A stretch of DNA of 8,341 bases from Synergistaceae bacterium UBA4088 (lineage in GTDB: Bacteria > Synergistota > Synergistia > Synergistales > Thermovirgaceae): the NCBI GenBank assembly GCA_002382605.1, contig DFYG01000110.1:3422-11762 (forward strand), given 5' to 3'. The notes under the pieces are model-generated. The model saw only the letters and a list, made by a program, of their open reading frames with translations, was not told where the DNA came from and did not search any database. A program made the position numbers and the translations under genes. Shown here piece by piece: positions 1-5,287 of this stretch (position 1 is its first letter; every line of letters starts with the position of its first letter).

Positions 1-1
1 A

Positions 2-850
2 TTCTGTGACGCGTACGGTGGGGGCTCAGGTGCTTTCCTGAGGGGAGAAAACCTCGAAAGTCAGATCCGCCAGGGTTTTGAAAGGCTTCACCGCACCAGC
101 GGAAACACCATGGCTATCCTGTATTTCCAGAGCTACTCCCCTACCAACACTTCTCCTGTAAAGTTCAGGAAAACTCTTGAAAAGGCGATTTCTCTTTCGA
201 TCAACACAGGCAGAGTGGCCGGCATAGCGGTAGGAGCCAGACCCGATCAGGTCCCGGATGAGATCCTGGACATCATGGAGTCGATCGGGGTGGGGAACAG
301 TATCGACGTCTGGCTGGAACTGGGAGTTCAGACAACTGATCCTTCCGGTCTGAAGTGGCTGAGACGGGGCCACGGTCTTGAGGAGATCGAAGACGCATTT
401 TCCAGGAGCACCGGCAGAAAGATCTTCACCTGCGCTCACCTGATATCCGGGATCCCGGGAGAGGCGCCCGGTCAACTGGCACGATCCGCCCTCCTGCTTG
501 CCGGGATGGGCGTCCACGCGTTGAAATTTCATCCGCTTCACGTACTGGCCGGGACTTTTCTCGAAGTGATGTTGCATGATGGATCTTTCGTCCCGATCAC
601 GATCGATGATTACGTATCAGAAGTTGTACAGGCAATAAGAGTTTTACCACCCGATGTCCTGATCCAGCGCCTTTCAGCGGATGCCTCCCCTCCCCAGCTT
701 GTTGCGCCCGGATGGATCGAGGGCAAAGCCAGAGTAATAACTCTTATCCGGGATCGCCTCAATGAGCTGGAGGCCTTCCAGGGAGACCTTTCTACTTTTT
801 CCTCTGAGTGCCTATGTAGCCCAGAAAAACCAGAACCGGAAGAAAGATGA
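2..850 (+). CDS. Radical SAM protein, YhcC/TIGR01212 family (5' end outside window)
   Basis: The reading frame is open from the first bases of the window, so the N-terminus and the first two cysteines of the radical SAM iron-sulfur cluster motif lie upstream; the visible start FCDAY carries what should be the last cluster cysteine. The rest follows the YhcC family closely: YFQSYSPTNT, VGARPDQVPDEIL, VWLELGVQT, RRGH, CAHLISGIPGE and KFHPLHVLAGT, then a C-terminal RLSAD...LVAPGW block. Members are cytosolic 4Fe-4S/S-adenosylmethionine enzymes of about 310 residues whose substrate is not well established; roughly 282 residues are visible here. The internal ATG at 110 is not the start, because conserved sequence precedes it. 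The tail (SPEKPEPEER) is probably a poorly conserved end. Its last 59 bases overlap the convergent gene ending at 792. Family assignment is confident; the function is unknown. Confidence 0.93.
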   Translation, partial: FCDAYGGGSGAFLRGENLESQIRQGFERLHRTSGNTMAILYFQSYSPTNTSPVKFRKTLEKAISLSINTGRVAGIAVGARPDQVPDEILDIMESIGVGNSIDVWLELGVQTTDPSGLKWLRRGHGLEEIEDAFSRSTGRKIFTCAHLISGIPGEAPGQLARSALLLAGMGVHALKFHPLHVLAGTFLEVMLHDGSFVPITIDDYVSEVVQAIRVLPPDVLIQRLSADASPPQLVAPGWIEGKARVITLIRDRLNELEAFQGDLSTFSSECLCSPEKPEPEER

Positions 851-1007
851 ATTTGCCGTAGCCCGAAAAGAATTCCCTTGCGGCTGGTATCCGGATGGCC
901 ATTTTTACCGCCAGAGCAAGAGTCACGGTAATGAATAGAAGAGTGGTTATTGGCGACCTCCGGTTTTTCTCATCCTTGCTTTCATTATTCCGGATCTCGA
1001 CATTCAT
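792..1007 (-). CDS. Small two-helix membrane protein, hypothetical
   Basis: This 71-residue protein is not one I recognise. A charged N-terminus (residues 4-17, rich in E, K, R and N) is followed by a hydrophobic helix at about 20-38, a short link with RIPAARE, a second helix at about 53-66 and a basic end QRKK. The basic residues at both ends suggest a helical hairpin with both termini in the cytoplasm. Its ATG overlaps the TGA stop of the dehydratase gene as ATGA (1004-1007), and CGGGGA lies 7 nt upstream, so it is probably translated by coupling as the third gene of the operon. A role as a small transporter subunit or an accessory to the dehydratase is possible, but nothing in the sequence shows it. 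The coupling and the helix pattern support a real gene despite its size. Confidence 0.68.
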   Translation of the reverse strand: MNVEIRNNESKDEKNRRSPITTLLFITVTLALAVKMAIRIPAAREFFSGYGKFIFLPVLVFLGYIGTQRKK

Positions 1008-1990
1008 GAGATATTCCCCGCTTCAGCGATGGCTCTCAGTAAGGTTTTTTCACCGATATTTCCACCGCTGATCACAATTCCGGTTTTCCTTCCGTTGGTC
1101 TTTATTTTTCCTGCAAGGAGTGCTGCAACCCCAATGGCGCCGGCCCCTTCGACGATCTGGTGGTGACGCGAGTGCAGAAAGGCTATTCCTCTTGCTATCT
1201 CGACCTCCGAGACCGAAGTCAGGCCGGCTACGACCTTTCTGATTAAAGGGAACAGCACCTGGGAGGCTGCTCCAGAGAGCGCATCCGCGTAGGTATCCTG
1301 TTCATCTACAGGAACAACCTCTCCCCTATCCCAGGCTACCTTCCATGTAGGATTCGTGTCTGCATGAACTCCAATGACCTCGATCCCGGGGCAGAGGGCT
1401 TTTGCAGCAGTAGCAACACCGGATATCAGTCCGCCGCCGCTGATAGGCACAATAAGAAGATCCATATCAGGAACTTCCATAACGAACTCCACCCCGAGGG
1501 TTCCCTGGCCGCAAACCACGTGGTGGTCCTCATAGGCAGAGACATATACAAGCCCTTCCTTCTTCGAGATGGACTTTGCCTCGAACTCCGCTTCATCGTA
1601 GAAGCGACCGATCACCCTGAGATCGACCATTCCATTCCCTCTGGAAACGATCGCCTCTCTTTTGGTATCAGGGCAGGAACCAGGGACACATATTACTGCT
1701 CCTATCCCGAGAAGGCTGGCAGCCATGGCTACTCCCTGGGCGTGGTTCCCTGAAGAGGCTGTTATTACTCCCCTCTTCCGTTCATGTTCGCTCAGGGCAT
1801 ACATCTTGTTGAGGGCTCCCCTTACCTTGAAGGATCCGCAGATCTGAAGATTCTCCCACTTCAAAAGGACATCGGCTCCAGCAATATCCGACAGTTCCGG
1901 GGATGTTTCCACAGGGGTCTGGCGGATCCTGCCTTCGAGAAATTTTCTGGCCTTAAGTATTTCTGTGATAGTCGGTTCTATTTTCAGCAT
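1004..1990 (-). CDS. Serine/threonine dehydratase (fold-type II PLP enzyme, no ACT domain)
   Basis: This 328-residue enzyme would deaminate threonine to 2-oxobutyrate or serine to pyruvate, releasing ammonia, in the cytosol. The PLP-binding lysine is K55 in GSFKVRGA; SSGNH (79-83) binds the substrate carboxylate, GGGL (185-188) holds the cofactor phosphate, and SGGN (308-311) is the usual C-terminal motif. The length fits the catabolic TdcB type and there is no C-terminal ACT domain, so isoleucine feedback control is unlikely. The ATG at 1990 has GGGAGG 7 nt upstream. It lies 22 bp after the dehydrogenase gene and overlaps the next gene as ATGA, so it is the middle gene of an operon. Pairing with an ornithine cyclodeaminase homologue also recalls EutB/EutC of hydroxyectoine use, and serine racemases share this fold, so the exact substrate is open. 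Confidence 0.9.
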   Translation of the reverse strand: MLKIEPTITEILKARKFLEGRIRQTPVETSPELSDIAGADVLLKWENLQICGSFKVRGALNKMYALSEHERKRGVITASSGNHAQGVAMAASLLGIGAVICVPGSCPDTKREAIVSRGNGMVDLRVIGRFYDEAEFEAKSISKKEGLVYVSAYEDHHVVCGQGTLGVEFVMEVPDMDLLIVPISGGGLISGVATAAKALCPGIEVIGVHADTNPTWKVAWDRGEVVPVDEQDTYADALSGAASQVLFPLIRKVVAGLTSVSEVEIARGIAFLHSRHHQIVEGAGAIGVAALLAGKIKTNGRKTGIVISGGNIGEKTLLRAIAEAGNIS

Positions 1991-1991
1991 T

Positions 1992-2003
1992 GGAGGACCT
2001 CCC
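1992..2003 (-). promoter_or_regulatory. Ribosome-binding site of the dehydratase gene inside a small palindrome
   Basis: On the minus strand the ribosome site GGGAGG (1998-2003) sits 7 nt before the ATG and forms part of the palindrome GGAGGTCCTCC (1992-2002). Folded as RNA, four G/A bases of the site pair with CTCC, leaving a 3-nt loop. The stop codon of the upstream gene is only 10 nt away, so a terminating ribosome would disrupt the fold. The sequence is certain; the regulatory effect is inference. Confidence 0.55.
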
Positions 2004-2012
2004 TGAGATCTT

Positions 2013-3008
2013 CTACATCATTACCAGTGAACCTATCCCCTGCTCTATTGCCCTTACAAGAGCCAGTTTGGCTGTGGCTATGTCCTGAAGCGCCATTCCA
2101 GTAGCATCGAAGAGGGTGATCTCCTCTGAGGATCGCCTCCCGGGGGCCGATCCTGCTATTATCTCTCCGATCTCGTCAACGTCGCTCTCGCTGATCAGTC
2201 CCTGCCTGAAGGCCGTCTGCATCTCTCCCAGTTCGAGGGTCTGCGACCTGCAGTCGGCCACCAGTCTAATGTCGGGTAAAAGTTTCTCGTCGATCTCCTG
2301 CTTCCCCGGAAAATCGGCCCCGATAGCATTGATGTGGGTACCGGGCCTTACCCACTCTTTGCGGATAAATGGCTCATGGGCGGGAGTACATGTTACGATT
2401 ATGTCCGATTCAAAAGCTTTTCGCTCAATATCATTCATTGGAACCGCCTCAAAAGAAACATTTGCGTACCCGGCGGACATCTCTTCGACGTACATGGCAA
2501 GTTTTCCCGGTTCCCGGCCCGCAACATATATTCGGCGAATACCCGGGAGCACGCTCATCAGTCCCTGTACCTGGGCTCTTCCCTGTGCTCCGGCACCCAC
2601 TACCAGAACGGTCTCGGAATCCTTTCTCGCAAGGTATTTGGCTCCAATGGCTCCGGCTGCACCTGTCCTGATGTTCGTTATCGTCATTCCGTCAAGGATC
2701 CCAACAGGACGCCCCGTCTCGATGCTCATAACGATCACAAGGCCTGAAAGAGCCGGAATTCTTCTCTTGTCGGGATTATCGGCTACATAACCGACGATCT
2801 TCAGGCCCGCAAAACCCGTTCTTGAAAGATAGCCCGATTTGATGTCCATTTCGCGCAGGCCAGGTTCGAATTCGTGAGATACGACTGGAAAGAGTCCAGC
2901 CTCTTTGCCTGAATACTGCTCGTAGGCTGTTTCCACTGCCTCAACAACATCATTCATTGTCAGTAGTTTTGCAAGATCCTCGCTGTGTAAAACCCTTATC
3001 CTGTACAT
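2013..3008 (-). CDS. Ornithine cyclodeaminase / mu-crystallin family dehydrogenase, archaeal alanine dehydrogenase-like
   Basis: This 331-residue NAD(P)-dependent enzyme belongs to the ornithine cyclodeaminase/mu-crystallin family. R52 and K70 (in GLKIVG) match the substrate-binding arginine and catalytic lysine, R114 lies in NIRTGAAG, the Rossmann motif is VGAGAQGR (137-144), and D232 lies in INAIGADFPGKQE. The last motif, with the later IGEIIAG, SSEEITLFDATG and QDIATA, is closer by eye to the Archaeoglobus-type alanine dehydrogenase than to true ornithine cyclodeaminases, which usually read GGDCPGKTE. It may therefore interconvert pyruvate and alanine, reduce a cyclic imine, or cyclise ornithine to proline; sequence alone does not decide. 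It is the first gene of a three-gene operon. The ATG at 3008 has a perfect AGGAGG 7 nt upstream, and a candidate promoter lies in the gap before it. Confidence 0.88.
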   Translation of the reverse strand: MYRIRVLHSEDLAKLLTMNDVVEAVETAYEQYSGKEAGLFPVVSHEFEPGLREMDIKSGYLSRTGFAGLKIVGYVADNPDKRRIPALSGLVIVMSIETGRPVGILDGMTITNIRTGAAGAIGAKYLARKDSETVLVVGAGAQGRAQVQGLMSVLPGIRRIYVAGREPGKLAMYVEEMSAGYANVSFEAVPMNDIERKAFESDIIVTCTPAHEPFIRKEWVRPGTHINAIGADFPGKQEIDEKLLPDIRLVADCRSQTLELGEMQTAFRQGLISESDVDEIGEIIAGSAPGRRSSEEITLFDATGMALQDIATAKLALVRAIEQGIGSLVMM

Positions 3009-3046
3009 GGCTTCACCTCCTGTCAGGCGGCTGATTTGCTGAAAAT

Positions 3047-3076
3047 ACTATACATCATTCAGGGAAAGAGGATCAA
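3047..3076 (-). promoter_or_regulatory. Candidate sigma-70-type promoter for the dehydrogenase-dehydratase operon
   Basis: On the minus strand TTGATC (3071-3076) and TATAGT (3047-3052) are separated by 18 bp. They match the consensus hexamers at 4 of 6 and 5 of 6 positions. The start of transcription would fall near 3040, giving a leader of about 30 nt before the ATG at 3008. The -35 element overlaps the T-run of the tpx terminator. This is prediction from sequence only. Confidence 0.5.
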
Positions 3077-3107
3077 AAAAAGGGGCCCCGAAGAAGCCCC
3101 TTGATCC
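3075..3107 (-). terminator. Intrinsic terminator after the rubrerythrin-tpx unit
   Basis: Read on the minus strand, AAGGGGC (3096-3102) pairs perfectly with GCCCCTT (3080-3086) around a 9-nt loop, and a seven-base T-run (3075-3081) closes it. GGATC and GATCC just outside can extend the stem around the T-run. It begins about 18 bp after the tpx stop codon, so it ends that transcript. The plus strand has no T-run after the stem, so it is one-directional. Confidence 0.87.
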
Positions 3108-3124
3108 TGCTGTGGACGAACAAC

Positions 3125-3637
3125 CTAAAGAATTTTTTTCAGAGCCGAAAGAGCGGAATCATAATCAGGCGGATCGGTGGCCTCGGGGACTATCTCCACG
3201 TAACGGAGTATATCTTCCTTATCCACGACGAAAACCGCCCTGGCAAGAAGCCTGAGGTCCTTTATCAGGACTCCCCAGCCCGTTCCGAAAGAAGCGTCCC
3301 GGTGGTCTGAAAATACTTTGACAGCATCGATACCGCCCGCGACACAAAATCTCTCGATAGCAAACGGAAGATCCATGCTTATATTCATAACTGCGACATC
3401 TTCCGGCAGGGATGCCGCCTCTTCGTTAAACCAGTGCGCCTGCAGATCGCAGACCGGGGTGTCCAGGGAAGGAGTAACCGATATCACCTTGATCTTTCCC
3501 TTGAAATCATCCAGCGTAACAACCTTCAAGGTCTGGTCTAGAACCGCAAAACCAGGAACCTTCTCTCCGACCGTCAGTTCCGGACCGACAAGGGTCATCG
3601 GATTACCCTTCATAGTAACTGCTTTCGATCTTTCCAT
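3125..3637 (-). CDS. tpx: Thiol peroxidase (Tpx-type atypical 2-Cys peroxiredoxin)
   Basis: This 170-residue thioredoxin-fold peroxidase reduces hydrogen peroxide and alkyl peroxides in the cytosol, with thioredoxin as the usual electron donor. The N-terminal AVTMKGNPMTLVG is the Tpx signature. The peroxidatic cysteine is C63 in TPSLDTPVCD, and the resolving cysteine is C98 in ERFCVAGGI, at the Tpx spacing; a family arginine follows in RAVFVVD. Two ATGs lie side by side; I chose the second (3637), because AGGAGG (3645-3650) is 7 nt from it and only 4 nt from the first (3640), and 7 nt is the spacing before most genes here. Only 35 bp separate it from the end of the rubrerythrin gene, and a terminator follows, so the two form one peroxide-defence unit. 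Length and residues are ordinary for the family. Confidence 0.95.
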   Translation of the reverse strand: MERSKAVTMKGNPMTLVGPELTVGEKVPGFAVLDQTLKVVTLDDFKGKIKVISVTPSLDTPVCDLQAHWFNEEAASLPEDVAVMNISMDLPFAIERFCVAGGIDAVKVFSDHRDASFGTGWGVLIKDLRLLARAVFVVDKEDILRYVEIVPEATDPPDYDSALSALKKIL

Positions 3638-3644
3638 CATCGCA

Positions 3645-3650
3645 CCTCCT
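3645..3650 (-). promoter_or_regulatory. Ribosome-binding site that decides the tpx start
   Basis: A perfect AGGAGG on the minus strand precedes an ATGATG pair. It is 4 nt from the first ATG and 7 nt from the second, which favours a protein starting MERSKAV over MMERSKAV. Confidence 0.7.
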
Positions 3651-3672
3651 TTTGTATCCCGAACCGGCCCAA

Positions 3673-4173
3673 CTACTGAACCTGCCTATAGGCCTGTTTT
3701 TTTGCTCCGCAGAGTGGACAGGATTCCGGAGCTCCTCCCTCCGCAATATGGCCGCATACGGTACAGAGGAAATAATCAAGTTTCTTTTCCGCGCCAAGTG
3801 CCGCCTTGGCCTTAACGTAGAGTTCTGCGTGGACCTTCTCGGCCTCGTTGGCGAGGCGGAATGATCTTTCTGCCTGGGTCGCACCCTCTGTTTTGGCATC
3901 TTCGATGAAACCAGGATACATGGTCTCGAACTCATACGTTTCGCCGGCTATTGCTGAATCAAGGTTCTCGGCAGTTGATTTGATCATTCCCATTGATCTC
4001 ATGTGGGTATGCGCGTGGATGGTCTCGGCCTCTGCGGCTGCCCTGAAAAGTTTGGCAGCCTGGTGGAAACCCTCTTCGTCAGCCTTACTGGCAAAAGCAA
4101 GATATTTTCTGTTGGCCTGGGACTCACCTGAAAACGCTGCCTCAAGGTTCTTCATGGTCCTCTCTTTTGTCAT
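3673..4173 (-). CDS. rbr: Rubrerythrin (diiron domain plus C-terminal rubredoxin-like domain)
   Basis: Rubrerythrin reduces hydrogen peroxide to water in the cytosol of anaerobes, taking electrons through its rubredoxin-like iron site. This 166-residue form has the ferritin-like four-helix domain first, with diiron ligands visible in SGES (E17), EAETIH (E50, H53), GETYE (E78, E81) and EAEKVH (E112, H115). The C-terminal domain has two CxxC knuckles (C137/C140 and C152/C155) that hold one iron. The domain order and length are those of the compact rubrerythrins. Start: a GTG at 4182 and an ATG at 4179 are in frame, but AAGGAG (4182-4187) overlaps the first and nearly touches the second; the ATG at 4173 is 8 nt downstream and gives MTKERTMKNL, so I chose it. 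It leads the unit that continues into tpx, with a candidate promoter at 4212-4240. Confidence 0.95.
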   Translation of the reverse strand: MTKERTMKNLEAAFSGESQANRKYLAFASKADEEGFHQAAKLFRAAAEAETIHAHTHMRSMGMIKSTAENLDSAIAGETYEFETMYPGFIEDAKTEGATQAERSFRLANEAEKVHAELYVKAKAALGAEKKLDYFLCTVCGHIAEGGAPESCPLCGAKKQAYRQVQ

Positions 4174-4181
4174 GTTCATCA

Positions 4182-4187
4182 CTCCTT
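4182..4187 (-). promoter_or_regulatory. Ribosome-binding site that decides the rubrerythrin start
   Basis: AAGGAG on the minus strand lies 8 nt before the ATG at 4173. It overlaps the in-frame GTG at 4182 and leaves only 2 nt before the ATG at 4179, which argues against both longer starts. Confidence 0.7.
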
Positions 4188-4211
4188 GAAAGGTTATTTA
4201 AAATCTTTCCA

Positions 4212-4240
4212 AATATAACACGGTTCTCCACTTCGGACAA
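4212..4240 (-). promoter_or_regulatory. Candidate sigma-70-type promoter for the rubrerythrin-tpx unit
   Basis: On the minus strand TTGTCC (4235-4240) and TATATT (4212-4217) are 17 bp apart and match the consensus at 4 of 6 and 5 of 6 positions. Transcription would start near 4205, about 30 nt before the rubrerythrin ATG. I looked for a PerR-like or Fur-like dyad around it and saw none that convinced me. Confidence 0.5.
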
Positions 4241-4255
4241 TCCAGTGAACGATAT

Positions 4256-5287
4256 TTAATAACAGAGTTGACGCAGGGTAATCAGATCACCAAGAACTCC
4301 GTAGGCCGTGTCATAAAGATCCGGGTTCTCCTGGGTGATAAGGATCGGCCCCATCAGATCGGTATGGATCCTCAGAACGGCACCACCGCCGGAGACGAGA
4401 GAAAAGTGGTGAGAGTGTGAAATCTCTTCAACTCCAACCTTGCCAAAGACCTTCCCCTTTTCTTTCCAGGCTTTGCAGACAAGTTTGAGCTTTTTCCCGG
4501 ACTCTGCGGCTTTTCTGATATCAGCGGGGGTAACTCCTGCAATGCCATGCCTGTCAACGTCAAGAGGGGTCATATCGGCGTCAAGAAGAACATTGGCAAG
4601 AGCAGAGATCTTGGCGGAAGCATCCCATCCATCGACATCGTTCCCGGGATCTGCTTCGGCAACACCCATGTCCTGGGCTTCCTTTACTGCTTCCGCGAAA
4701 CCCACACCCTCTTCCATCCTGGAAAGGATGTAGTTGGTAGTTGAATTAAGAATACCATCCACCGCTGTGACGACACACCCTTTAAGGCAGGACTCCCGGA
4801 GATTGAAGACAGGAGCACCATCCATTACAGTGGTCTCAAAGAGGAATTTTTTGCCCACCGACTTGGCCAGACTGGAGAGTTCCCTGTAGGAAAAGGCTAT
4901 GGGGCCCTTGTTAGCAGAGATGGCATTGCGGCCCCGGCTCAATGCGGTCCTTATATGGGTGGCCGCCGGTTCCCCCCGGTTCTCAATGGAGAGGGTCGAC
5001 AGTTCGACTATCACGTCATAATCCAGACTTCCTGCCGCCTCCACCCCGGTAATATCTGTATAACCGGGGTGTCCTTCAGGAAACCGTCCCCTTGAATCCA
5101 TCTCTTCCAGTGCCAGGCCGAGGTCAATTCCCTTCGTGTCAACAAGTGAACCTCCTCTTCTGGTCACGATGGCAACGGGAACAAGATCATCAAGCGGAGA
5201 CATTCCAGGAAAACGGGATCTCTCCAGTGTGAGGATCCTGGCAATTGTCCTCCCGACGTTTCCAAAACCTATGAAAAGCGCCCTCAT
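4256..5287 (-). CDS. hom: Homoserine dehydrogenase, short form without ACT domain
   Basis: This 343-residue enzyme would interconvert L-aspartate 4-semialdehyde and L-homoserine with NAD(P), the branch step toward threonine and methionine. The Rossmann motif is GFGNVGR (7-13), followed by VTRRG, SANKGP (124-129), and the family signature GILNSTTNYIL (178-188). The catalytic region EADPGNDVDGWDASAKI (211-227) contains D222 and K226. Classic bacterial enzymes of about 430 residues add a regulatory ACT domain; this one stops after the catalytic domain, as in archaeal forms, so threonine feedback through ACT is not expected. A serine replaces the usual glycine in the NGTTN motif (N181-S182), a variant I believe occurs in some members. 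Its ATG overlaps the stop of the aminotransferase as ATGA (5284-5287), with GGAG upstream, so it is translationally coupled to it. The true substrate could differ, given that partner. Confidence 0.88.
   Translation of the reverse strand: MRALFIGFGNVGRTIARILTLERSRFPGMSPLDDLVPVAIVTRRGGSLVDTKGIDLGLALEEMDSRGRFPEGHPGYTDITGVEAAGSLDYDVIVELSTLSIENRGEPAATHIRTALSRGRNAISANKGPIAFSYRELSSLAKSVGKKFLFETTVMDGAPVFNLRESCLKGCVVTAVDGILNSTTNYILSRMEEGVGFAEAVKEAQDMGVAEADPGNDVDGWDASAKISALANVLLDADMTPLDVDRHGIAGVTPADIRKAAESGKKLKLVCKAWKEKGKVFGKVGVEEISHSHHFSLVSGGGAVLRIHTDLMGPILITQENPDLYDTAYGVLGDLITLRQLCY

Noticed and set aside
26..577. Open frame of 183 residues on the minus strand at the left edge
   Set aside because: It is antisense to the clearly conserved radical SAM frame and resembles no family I know.
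2116..2790. Open frame of 224 residues on the plus strand
   Set aside because: It lies wholly antisense to the dehydrogenase gene, has no ribosome site and has the low-complexity S/P/R/T make-up of an opposite-strand shadow.
1004..3008. Hydroxyectoine degradation genes eutB/eutC
   Set aside because: The folds fit, but no ectoine hydrolase, deacetylase, transporter or regulator is adjacent, and the motifs look more like serine/threonine dehydratase and archaeal-type alanine dehydrogenase.
3603..3935. Open frame of 110 residues spanning the rubrerythrin-tpx junction
   Set aside because: It runs through rubrerythrin in a different frame; its arginine- and proline-rich make-up is typical of a shadow.
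4227..4249. Hairpin after the homoserine dehydrogenase stop as a terminator
   Set aside because: Its 6-bp outer stem contains a G-U pair, the inner stem has 3 bp, no T-run follows, and it overlaps the candidate -35 of the rubrerythrin promoter.
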